From Akkermansia muciniphila (GTDB lineage: Bacteria; Pseudomonadota; Gammaproteobacteria; Burkholderiales; Burkholderiaceae_C), in contig CALPVM020000018.1 in NCBI GenBank assembly GCA_943327015.2, positions 1-14,846 of the forward strand: DNA of 14,846 nt, given 5' to 3'. This document shows positions 7,694 to 14,416 of the stretch, one piece after another (the stretch's first letter is position 1; every line of letters begins with the position of its first letter). The notes below the pieces were generated by a model. The model made no database searches, was not told the origin of the DNA, and saw only the letters and a program-made list of their open reading frames with translations. Both the position numbers and the translations under genes were made by a program.

Positions 7694-8755
7694 ATGCCTG
7701 AAACCATACCAAATTCAGCCAAATCTGCACATAGTTTTACCGTAACGGTGCAACCGAGCGGGCGCCATTTTGTGGTGGATAGCACTGAAACCATCTTAAC
7801 CGCCAGCCTGCGCCAATCGATTGGCATGCCCTATGGGTGCAAAGATGGCGCCTGTGGCTCCTGCAAATGCAAAAAAGTATCTGGCACAGTGGTGCATGGC
7901 ACACACCAAAGCAAAGCGTTAAGCACGGAGGAAGAAGCCGCCGGCATGGTGCTCACCTGCTGCGCTTCGCCACAGACCGATGTGGTGCTCGAGTCGCGTC
8001 AGGTGACCGAAGTGGGTGCAATACCCATGAAAAAAATGCCGGTTCGGGTCAGCAGCATGCAACGGCTCTCAAACGATGTCATGGTGTTGCAGTTGCAATT
8101 ACCCGCTAACGACACATTTACCTTTCGTGCCGGACAGTACATCGAATTTATTTTGCGCGACGGCAGCCGGCGCAGTTACTCCATGGCTAATGCGCCACAC
8201 CAAACTGGCAGCGTGGAGCTGCACCTTCGCCATATGCCCGGCGGTAAATTTACCGACCATGTATTTGGTGCTATGAAAGAAAAAGAAATTTTGCGCATCG
8301 AAGGCCCGCAAGGTTCTTTTTTCTTGCGTGAAGACTCCGACAAACCCATGGTTTTTGTAGCCTCGGGCACCGGGTTTGCCCCCATCAAGGCCTTGCTGGA
8401 ACACATGCTCCACAAAGGCATAGTGCGCCCCGTAACCCTGTACTGGGGAGGTCGGCGCCCGTCAGACCTGTACATGCACGACTGGCTGCTTGCCATGGCA
8501 GAAAAAATGCCTAACCTGCGCTATGTACCGGTTGTTTCAGACGCGTTGCCGGAAGACACATGGACTGGCAGAGTTGGCTTTGTGCACCGCGCAGTGCTAC
8601 AGGACTTTGCCGACCTATCTGGCTACCAAGTGTATGCCTGTGGCGCGCCGATTGTGGTGGACTCTGCCCGGCGCGACTTTACCACTTTGGCTCAGCTACC
8701 CGAAGACGAGTTTTATGCCGATGCATTTACCTCGGCAGCAGACAAAGCAAGTTAA
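7694..8755 (+). CDS. 2Fe-2S ferredoxin / FAD-dependent reductase fusion (often labelled CDP-6-deoxy-delta-3,4-glucoseen reductase)
   Basis: A 353-residue soluble electron-transfer protein. Residues 14-105 form a plant-type [2Fe-2S] ferredoxin with cluster ligands C49, C54 and C57 in YGCKDGACGSC and C89 in VLTCCAS. Residues 114-213 are the FAD-binding barrel with RSYSMANAP (160-168). Residues 218-340 are the NAD(P)H-binding domain with GTGFAPIKALLE (225-236), GGRRPSDLY (252-260) and YACGAPIVVDSARRDF (314-329). The order Fd-FAD-NAD is as in AscD and the reductase parts of class IB dioxygenases and soluble monooxygenases. The usual label comes from AscD of ascarylose synthesis, but no deoxysugar gene is in this window, and no oxygenase either, so the electron acceptor is unknown. 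The ATG is preceded by AGGA at 7680-7683, 10 bases upstream. It diverges from the SDR gene and converges with livF 20 bases downstream. Confidence 0.88.
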   Translation: MPETIPNSAKSAHSFTVTVQPSGRHFVVDSTETILTASLRQSIGMPYGCKDGACGSCKCKKVSGTVVHGTHQSKALSTEEEAAGMVLTCCASPQTDVVLESRQVTEVGAIPMKKMPVRVSSMQRLSNDVMVLQLQLPANDTFTFRAGQYIEFILRDGSRRSYSMANAPHQTGSVELHLRHMPGGKFTDHVFGAMKEKEILRIEGPQGSFFLREDSDKPMVFVASGTGFAPIKALLEHMLHKGIVRPVTLYWGGRRPSDLYMHDWLLAMAEKMPNLRYVPVVSDALPEDTWTGRVGFVHRAVLQDFADLSGYQVYACGAPIVVDSARRDFTTLAQLPEDEFYADAFTSAADKAS

Positions 8756-8775
8756 AGCTATTAAAGCAAAACGCA

Positions 8776-9492
8776 TTAATCCCCAAGGTAAGCTTTGCGC
8801 ACTTTGGGGTTCTTAAGCAAATCAGTGGCTTGGCCCTGCAGCGTCACCAGCCCCGATTCAAGCACATACGCGCGGTTGGCAATACCCAACGCGCGGCTGG
8901 CGTTTTGCTCCACCAGCACCATGGTTAAGCCTTGCGCTGCGACCGTACGCACTACCTCAAAAATTTTGTCAATCATCATAGGAGCAAGCCCCATAGAAGG
9001 CTCATCCAGCAACAACACTTTGGGGTTAGACATTAAGGCGCGCCCCATAGCCAGCATTTGCTGTTCGCCCCCGGACAAGGTTCCTGCCAGTTGGTGCCGG
9101 CGCTCTTTCAGGCGCGGAAAAATGGCATACACCTTTTCCAGATCGGCGGCAATGGCAGATTTATCTGTGCGTGTGTAAGCACCCATAGCCAGATTTTCAG
9201 TAATCGACATGCGGGCAAATACCCCACGTCCTTCGGGCACCATGACCAAGCCTTGCTCCACCAATTGCCAAGAGCCTTGTCCGCGAATGCTTTTACCCAT
9301 ATATTCGATGTCGCCACCAGCCAAGGGCAGCAAACCAGTTACTGCTTTGAGGGTTGTGCTTTTGCCAGCACCGTTAGAGCCGATAAGCGAAACCAACTCT
9401 CCCTGGTTTACCTCAAAATCAATACCTTTAACGGCCTGAATTCCACCGTAACACACCTTGAGTCCGGTTACTTTGAGCAAAGTTGTTGTCAT
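8776..9492 (-). CDS. livF: Branched-chain amino acid ABC transporter, ATP-binding protein LivF
   Basis: One of the two ATPases that power the LivHMGF high-affinity uptake system for leucine, isoleucine and valine or related amino acids, attached to the cytoplasmic face of the LivH-LivM permease. The 238-residue length is normal. Visible motifs: Walker A GSNGAGKST at 38-46, the VPEGRGVFARMSITENL block at 85-101 that is characteristic of LivF, the signature LSGGEQQ at 139-145, Walker B VLLLDEP at 159-165 with E164 as catalytic base, and Q196 in the switch position (VEQN). A glutamine there, rather than His, is usual in LivF. It follows livG after 19 bases and is the last gene of the minus-strand transporter block. 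No stem-loop terminator is seen in the 20 bases before the opposing reductase stop. Confidence 0.95.
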   Translation of the reverse strand: MTTTLLKVTGLKVCYGGIQAVKGIDFEVNQGELVSLIGSNGAGKSTTLKAVTGLLPLAGGDIEYMGKSIRGQGSWQLVEQGLVMVPEGRGVFARMSITENLAMGAYTRTDKSAIAADLEKVYAIFPRLKERRHQLAGTLSGGEQQMLAMGRALMSNPKVLLLDEPSMGLAPMMIDKIFEVVRTVAAQGLTMVLVEQNASRALGIANRAYVLESGLVTLQGQATDLLKNPKVRKAYLGD

Positions 9493-9511
9493 TGTTTATG
9501 TCCTAGCCCTA

Positions 9512-10309
9512 TTACGCACCGGTGCCTAAATAGGCTTCAATAACTTTGTCATTTTTTTGTACTTCGGCTGGAGTTCCCTCTGCAATGGGTTTACCGTTGT
9601 CCAACACCGTAATACGGTCGCACAAACCCATCACCAATTTAACATCATGCTCTATGAGTAACACCGTGCGGTTATCTTGGCGAATGCGCTCAATCAGCTT
9701 ACGCAGTTCCACCTTCTCGGTGGCATTCATGCCGGCTGCGGGTTCATCCAGCGCCAGCAACTGGGGGTCGGTGGCCAATGCACGGGCAATTTCCAGCCGG
9801 CGCTGGTCGCCGTAGCTCAAGGTTCTGGCCTTGTAATCAGCCAAATCGGCAATGCCTACATATTCCAGCAACTCTCGGGCACGGCTTTGAATGGCCGCCT
9901 CCTCCGCTTTAAATCCAGGTGTACGGAAAATAGCACCAAACAAACCAGAACGGGTACGCACATGGCGCCCGACCATTACGTTCTCGAGTGCGGTCATTTC
10001 TGCAAATAGCCGAATATTCTGGAAGGTGCGCGCAATACCCGCCTTTGCTACCAAATGCACAGCATTGGGTCGAAAAGCCTTGCCTGCCAACTTGAAGGTG
10101 CCACTGTCGGGGGTGTATAAGCCCGTTAGCACATTGAAAAACGTCGTTTTACCCGCTCCGTTAGGGCCTATCAGTCCATATACCTGCCCGCGTTGAATGG
10201 TCAGGGCAATATCACTCAGAGCCTGCAAGCCACCAAAGCGTTTGGACACGCCCGACACTTCAAGTACCGCATCGGTTTGGATATTTTTTTTACTTACCCT
10301 GCGAATCAT
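9512..10309 (-). CDS. livG: Branched-chain amino acid ABC transporter, ATP-binding protein LivG
   Basis: Second ATPase of the Liv uptake system. The 265-residue product has Walker A GPNGAGKT at 48-55, the Q-loop ARTFQNIRLF with Q97, signature LSYGDQRRLE from 164, Walker B LLALDEPAAGMN with D178-E179, and the switch histidine H221 in IEHDVKLVM. The variant signature SYGDQ and the AAGMN after Walker B separate it from LivF. The N-terminal 14 residues (MIRRVSKKNI and on) are basic and precede the first strand. Its ATG overlaps the livM stop by four bases (ATGA, 10306-10309), so its translation is expected to be coupled to the downstream half of livM. That matters because livM carries a premature stop. 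All ATPase residues look intact. Confidence 0.95.
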   Translation of the reverse strand: MIRRVSKKNIQTDAVLEVSGVSKRFGGLQALSDIALTIQRGQVYGLIGPNGAGKTTFFNVLTGLYTPDSGTFKLAGKAFRPNAVHLVAKAGIARTFQNIRLFAEMTALENVMVGRHVRTRSGLFGAIFRTPGFKAEEAAIQSRARELLEYVGIADLADYKARTLSYGDQRRLEIARALATDPQLLALDEPAAGMNATEKVELRKLIERIRQDNRTVLLIEHDVKLVMGLCDRITVLDNGKPIAEGTPAEVQKNDKVIEAYLGTGA

Positions 10310-11406
10310 GATGCCTGCCCTTCATTCACTTTGGCTTGCAAAGAGCGTCCATGTTCTGGCGAAGGCCATAGGCCACGCGGTCGCAGCAGCATAATACTAA
10401 TCATAGCCAGCGCAATTAACAACTGGCGCAAGATAGCAGGATCTAGGCGCCCGCCCGTCATAGTCTGCAAAGGTGCAGCTACGTAACGCAAGGCCTCGGG
10501 CAAAATGGACAACAACAATGCACCTAGCACCACGCCCGGCAAGTGCCCTACCCCACCCAGCACAATCATGGCCACAATCATCACCGACTCCATTAAGCTG
10601 AACGACTCGGGTGATATAAACCCTTGAAACGAGGCAAACATGGCACCCGATACACCACCAAAACTAGCCCCCATACCAAACGCCAACAGCTTGAGGTTAC
10701 GGGTGTTGATGCCCATGGCCTTGGCCGCTGTTTCGTCTTCACGAATCGCCAGCCAAGCGCGCCCGACGCGCGAAAACTCCAGCCGGTGGCAAATCACGAT
10801 GCTAATTAACACCAAGCTTAAAAACAGGTAGTAGTACAGCGATACCGACGACAGCTCAAAGCATCCAATAGTGAGCTTTTTACCCAAATCAAGACCAAAA
10901 ATGTGCAAAGAATCAATCTGGTTAATGCCGCGTGGACCGTTGGTAATGTTAACGGGATGGTCCATATTGTTCATAAACACACGAATAATCTCGCCAAAAC
11001 CCAAGGTCACAATGGCCAGATAGTCTCCACGTAAACGCAGCGTGGGCGCGCCCAACACAATTCACAAAAACGCGGCCAGTGCAGCGGCTGCCGGAATAAC
11101 AATCCATATGGGTGTATGCAAGCCCTGCGTAAAAGTAGCCGCCAGTGCGGGAAAGGTCTCAAACAAATGTGGTGACGACAACAAACCAAACATATAGGCA
11201 CCAATGGCAAAAAATGCCACATAGCCCAAATCAAGCAAGCCGGCGTACCCCACCACAATATTGAGCCCCAACGCAAGCAGCACGTACAACAAGGCCATGT
11301 CAGCGATGCGCACCCATGCGTTACCAAAACCCTGCAGCACCAGGGGCAAGACAAGCAAGCCCACCGCAATAATGGCGTAAATAAATGTATTTTTATGTTG
11401 TTTCAT
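10306..11406 (-). pseudogene. livM: Branched-chain amino acid ABC transporter permease LivM, interrupted by an in-frame TGA
   Basis: Inner-membrane permease of the Liv system. Read from ATG 11404-11406 to TGA 10306-10308 it is one continuous frame of 366 codons, normal length for LivM, with family landmarks on both sides of the break: LGLNIVVGYAGLLDLGYVAF upstream, and GAPTLRLRGDYLAIVTLGFG, GRAWLAIREDETAAKAMGIN and GGVGHLPGVVLGA downstream. Codon 115 is TGA (11062-11064), in the hydrophobic stretch between PAAAALAAFL and IVLGAPTL. The site normally holds a small or hydrophobic residue, so GGA or TGG changed by one base would explain it. No frameshift is present. The pieces are a 114-residue N-terminal fragment (11062-11406) and an open 250-residue fragment that could restart at GTG 11056-11058. 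The start is set by GAGGG upstream; an in-frame start at 11445 lies inside livH and is less likely. It follows livH after 13 bases. Confidence 0.85.
11062..11064 (-). other. livM: Premature TGA stop in livM
   Basis: The coding strand reads TTG TGA ATT GTG TTG GGC. A ribosome ending at this TGA would find a GTG four bases on, so reinitiation could make the C-terminal 250 residues, although no Shine-Dalgarno precedes it. The break falls within a probable transmembrane helix, so two separate chains would each lack part of it. TGA is used as the natural stop of livM, livH and rarA here, so it is not a sense codon in this organism. Confidence 0.9.
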
Positions 11407-11416
11407 GGCTAATTTA

Positions 11417-11421
11417 CCCTC
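11417..11421 (-). promoter_or_regulatory. Shine-Dalgarno-like GAGGG that sets the livM start
   Basis: GAGGG on the minus strand lies ten bases before ATG 11404-11406 and overlaps the livH stop codon (TGAGGG). It supports the internal ATG over the longer in-frame start at 11445, which would sit within livH. Confidence 0.5.
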
Positions 11422-12349
11422 AAGCGCGATCAGCCACCCGCTCACCCATCAACCCCGATGGGCGAAGGGTCAACACAATAATCAGCACCACAAAGGCGAA
11501 AATGTCCGAGTAATGGCTACCCAGCACGCCTCCGGTGAGCTCCCCGATGTAGCCCGCACCAATCGACTCCACCAAGCCCAAAAACAGCGCACCCACCACT
11601 GCACCCGACAGGTTACCAATACCGCCAAAAACTGCAGCGGTAAACGCCTTGAGCCCCGGCAAGAAACCCATAGCGTGCTGGGCTGTGCCATAGTTGGACG
11701 CATACATCACGCCAGCAATGGCGGCCAGCACCGCGCCAATGACAAAAGTAGCAGAAATCACCAAATCAGGACGGACACCCATCAGCGCAGCAACACGCGG
11801 ATTTTCTGCGGTGGCACGCATGGCGCGACCCAAGCGGGTAAAGTTGACCAGCCAGGTCAACACCGCCAACGCCAAAGCGGTAACAGCCAGAATCATCACC
11901 TGAGTGGGTGTAATCACCGCTCCGGCAAAATCTATAGGTTGACTCGGCAGCAATGTGGGGTACGACTTGTAATTAGGCTTCCAGATAATCATAGCCAAGC
12001 TTTGCAGCAATATAGAAACACCAATTGCCGTAATCAAAGGCGTAAGCTTGGGGCTATTGCGCAGGGGTCTATAGGCCACTTTTTCGATAGTAAAGTTAAG
12101 CGCTGCAGCTACTACACAGGCAATCAAAGTAGCCAAAATCAAAATAACAAATCCGGGCGCTCCGGGCATGGCATCGGTCATTAAACCAATAGCACTCCAG
12201 CTGGTAAGTGCTCCAATCATCATGACCTCACCATGGGCAAAATTAATCAGATTAATGATGCCATATACCATGGTGTAGCCCAGCGCAATCAGCGCATACA
12301 TGCTACCCAACACCAGACCATTGATGATCTGCTGCACCAAAATATCCAT
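11420..12349 (-). CDS. livH: Branched-chain amino acid ABC transporter permease LivH
   Basis: Inner-membrane permease partner of LivM. From ATG 12347-12349 the product is 309 residues, the usual LivH length. It begins MDILVQQIINGLVLGSMYAL and continues into ALGYTMVYGIINLINFAHGE, both highly characteristic of LivH. Around eight hydrophobic segments are visible. The cytoplasmic coupling loop that contacts the ATPases is seen in FTRLGRAMRATAENPRVAAL, and the C-terminal part has GGIGNLSGAVVGALFLGLVE. A longer in-frame start at 12406 would add 19 residues and lacks a ribosome binding site, whereas GGAG stands six bases before the chosen ATG. It is the first gene of the transporter block and is separated from rarA upstream by about 100 bases that probably hold the promoter. 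No solute-binding protein gene (livJ/livK) lies beside it here. Confidence 0.95.
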   Translation of the reverse strand: MDILVQQIINGLVLGSMYALIALGYTMVYGIINLINFAHGEVMMIGALTSWSAIGLMTDAMPGAPGFVILILATLIACVVAAALNFTIEKVAYRPLRNSPKLTPLITAIGVSILLQSLAMIIWKPNYKSYPTLLPSQPIDFAGAVITPTQVMILAVTALALAVLTWLVNFTRLGRAMRATAENPRVAALMGVRPDLVISATFVIGAVLAAIAGVMYASNYGTAQHAMGFLPGLKAFTAAVFGGIGNLSGAVVGALFLGLVESIGAGYIGELTGGVLGSHYSDIFAFVVLIIVLTLRPSGLMGERVADRA

Positions 12350-12355
12350 ATTTAT

Positions 12356-12359
12356 CTCC
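12356..12359 (-). promoter_or_regulatory. Shine-Dalgarno GGAG fixing the livH start
   Basis: GGAG on the minus strand is six bases before ATG 12347-12349 (GGAGATAAATATG). It decides in favour of the 309-residue LivH over the 328-residue frame that starts at 12406. Confidence 0.75.
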
Positions 12360-12395
12360 AGTTGACCACATCCACTCAGGGTCGCTATTGCGCAG

Positions 12396-12425
12396 ATTGT
12401 AACCAAGGGCTGAATGGATTCATTC
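12396..12425 (-). promoter_or_regulatory. Candidate livHMGF promoter with overlapping inverted repeat
   Basis: In the 102-base rarA-livH spacer the minus strand carries TACAAT (12396-12401), a near-consensus -10 that would start transcription near 12389 and give a leader of about 40 bases. No TTGACA-like -35 is found at 16-18 bases. Instead that position is occupied by an inverted repeat, TGAATGGATTCA (12411-12422), two five-base arms around GG. A poor -35 together with a palindrome suggests control by a DNA-binding regulator. Lrp-family control is common for liv genes, but no regulator can be assigned from this short element. Confidence 0.3.
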
Positions 12426-12451
12426 GTAGCTATTGATGGGTTTGCTATTCC

Positions 12452-13768
12452 TCAGTCGCTTTTTACACTTGGTTTTGCATCCAAACTTTTCAGAAAAGCC
12501 ATTTTTTCACCAATTTTGATTTCAAGTCCTCTTGCAACTGGTTTGTACCACTGTGGTTCAGCAATACCATCAGGTAGATAAGTTTCGCCTGCAGCATAGG
12601 CATTCGGCTCATCATGGGCATAGCGGTAGGCGTGCCCGTAGCCCAATTCTTTCATGAGCTTGGTCGGGGCATTGCGCAAATGCACCGGCACTTCGCGGCT
12701 TTTGTCTTTTTTTACAAATGCACGCGCTTGGTTGTAAGCGTTGTAGCCAGCGTTACTCTTGGCAGCTACTGCCAGGTAGATAACAGCTTGTGCCAATGCC
12801 AACTCGCCCTCGGGACTGCCCAAGCGCTCAAAAGTCAGTGCGGCATCGTTAGCTATTTGCATGGCGCGCGGGTCGGCTAGGCCAATGTCTTCCCAAGCCA
12901 TGCGAATAATCCGACGCGCCAGATATTTAGGGTCGGCCCCGCCGTCCAGCATGCGGGTAAGCCAATACAAGGCAGAATCGGGGTGCGAGCCGCGCACTGA
13001 CTTGTGCAAGGCCGAAATCTGGTCATAAAAATGGTCGCCACCCTTGTCAAAACGCCTCGAATTCAAGGTCAAGGCATTTTGTATAAAGTTTACGTCTACC
13101 TGAGTGACGCCTGCGGCGCGCGCTGCGTTGTCACATTGCTCCAGCAGGTTCAAAAAACGCCGTGCATCGCCATCGGCGTAGCCTATCAGGGTGGTCACAG
13201 CAGCCTCAGCAAACTCGAAGCCTTTTAATGCGTGCTGTTGGGCACGGGTAAACAACTGCAGCAAGTCGTCATCGGTGAGAGATTTAAGCAAATACAACTG
13301 TGCCCGCGACAACAAGGCTGAATTGACCTCGAACGACGGGTTTTCGGTAGTGGCACCAATGAAAGTGAACAAACCACTTTCCACATGCGGCAAAAACGCA
13401 TCCTGCTGACTTTTGTTAAAACGGTGTACCTCGTCCACAAACACCAGTGTGCGGCGTGGCTGCGGTCTGTTTTTTTCTTGTGTGGCAAGTTCCACTGCCT
13501 CGCGGATTTCTTTGATCCCACCCAACACTGCACTGATGGTAATAAACTGCGCATCAAACGCATGGGCCATAAGGCGCGCCAACGTGGTTTTACCGGTGCC
13601 CGGTGGCCCCCACAAGATGCAGCTATGCGGCTGGCCGGATTCAAACGCCAAACGCAGCGCCATACCCTCACCCAGCAGGTGCTGCTGCCCGATCACATCG
13701 GCCAGCTGCTGCGGTCGCAAGAGCTCCGCCAATGGAGTGTGCGTATTGGATGTTGGTGTTACAGCCAC
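12452..13768 (-). CDS. rarA: Replication-associated recombination protein RarA (MgsA) AAA+ ATPase
   Basis: Cytosolic AAA+ ATPase of the RarA/WRNIP1 family that acts at stalled replication forks and single-stranded gaps. The 438-residue length is normal. Visible: the N-terminal block LAELLRPQQLADVIGQQHLL, Walker A GPPGTGKT at 54-61, Walker B LVFVDEVHRF from 108 with D112-E113, sensor 1 GATTENPSF at 138-146, the probable arginine finger R155 in LLSRAQ, sensor 2 GDARRFLNLLE from 200, and the C-terminal tetramerisation region with FDKGGDHFYDQISALHKSVR, ARRIIRMAWEDIGLADP and LGYGHAYRYAHDEP. It starts with GTG at 13766-13768 (the longest frame begins here; no closer ATG fits the first family block) and has no clear ribosome binding site. 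It lies three bases after the lolA stop, so translational coupling is likely. lolA-rarA is a common proteobacterial pair. Confidence 0.96.
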   Translation of the reverse strand: MAVTPTSNTHTPLAELLRPQQLADVIGQQHLLGEGMALRLAFESGQPHSCILWGPPGTGKTTLARLMAHAFDAQFITISAVLGGIKEIREAVELATQEKNRPQPRRTLVFVDEVHRFNKSQQDAFLPHVESGLFTFIGATTENPSFEVNSALLSRAQLYLLKSLTDDDLLQLFTRAQQHALKGFEFAEAAVTTLIGYADGDARRFLNLLEQCDNAARAAGVTQVDVNFIQNALTLNSRRFDKGGDHFYDQISALHKSVRGSHPDSALYWLTRMLDGGADPKYLARRIIRMAWEDIGLADPRAMQIANDAALTFERLGSPEGELALAQAVIYLAVAAKSNAGYNAYNQARAFVKKDKSREVPVHLRNAPTKLMKELGYGHAYRYAHDEPNAYAAGETYLPDGIAEPQWYKPVARGLEIKIGEKMAFLKSLDAKPSVKSD

Positions 13769-13771
13769 GGC

Positions 13772-14416
13772 TTACTGCCGAATCACGTCAACACCCTTGG
13801 GGGGCTTAAATTCGAACGTGGTAGCGGACAAAACAGGGTTGGTTTCTACTTTGCTAAATGTAAGCACCGAGCGCTGCCCAAAACTATCCAAAATTTCCAG
13901 ACTAGCCAGTTCTGCATTTTTACCATTAACACGCAAACCCACGCGCACCGACTGCAGTTGACCGTCTTTGCTTTTGGGCAGTGCCTGCACCCACTCCAAT
14001 CCATTTTGGTCTGGCAAGGCCGTAAGCACAAATTCGGTTTGCAACGCTTTTAAGTCCGGGGCGGTAGCAATTAAAGCAGCGGGCGTAGAGCCTAACACTT
14101 GCGACTGCTGGCGAGCGGTTACTTGGTTCAGGTCTACGTCAAACAGCCACAGCGTTTGACCATCGGCTACCATGGTTTGCTCAAACGGTTTAAGGTACAC
14201 AAATTTAAACTTACCCGGTCTGGCGAATGCAAATTGGCCACTGGAAGTTTTAACCCTTGGTGCCTGCCCCTCCTTGGCGGGAGGCGTAACCACCTGCACA
14301 AAATCAGCTCTGCCAGTGCGGGTATTTTTTAAAAATATATCAAGGCTTTGCAAGCCGTCTGCCCATGCGGGAATGGCGCAAAAAGCGGCACACAAAAAAG
14401 CGCATTTCAACTGCAT
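13772..14416 (-). CDS. lolA: Outer-membrane lipoprotein carrier protein LolA
   Basis: Periplasmic chaperone that takes lipoproteins released by LolCDE and hands them to LolB at the outer membrane; essential in most Gram-negative bacteria. The 214-residue precursor has a signal peptide of about 19 residues (MQLKCAFLCAAFCAIPAWA) with a probable cleavage after AWA. The mature protein follows the LolA pattern: SLDIFLKNTRTGRADFVQVV, SSGQFAFARPGKFKFVYLKP, QTMVADGQTLWLFDVDLNQV and the C-terminal TTFEFKPPKGVDVI. Length and pattern are normal. Its ATG overlaps the TAA of the upstream nuclease gene by one base (TAATG, 14414-14418), so lolA is probably translated in coupling with that gene and transcribed from a promoter at or beyond the right edge, or from within the nuclease gene. 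Confidence 0.94.
   Translation of the reverse strand: MQLKCAFLCAAFCAIPAWADGLQSLDIFLKNTRTGRADFVQVVTPPAKEGQAPRVKTSSGQFAFARPGKFKFVYLKPFEQTMVADGQTLWLFDVDLNQVTARQQSQVLGSTPAALIATAPDLKALQTEFVLTALPDQNGLEWVQALPKSKDGQLQSVRVGLRVNGKNAELASLEILDSFGQRSVLTFSKVETNPVLSATTFEFKPPKGVDVIRQ

Noticed and set aside
11062..11064. TGA as a recoded sense codon (Trp or selenocysteine).
   Set aside because: TGA ends livM, livH and rarA in this same window and Trp is written TGG throughout. LivM is not a known selenoprotein and I see no hairpin directly downstream typical of a SECIS element.
11405..12184. A 259-codon open frame on the plus strand, antisense to livH.
   Set aside because: It is the mirror of a well-supported permease gene. 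Its product is rich in His, Gln, Asn and Arg with no recognisable domain, as expected from the complement of hydrophobic codons.
13385..14053. A 222-codon plus-strand frame crossing rarA and lolA.
   Set aside because: It spans two clearly real minus-strand genes, shows no domain, and has no ribosome binding site.
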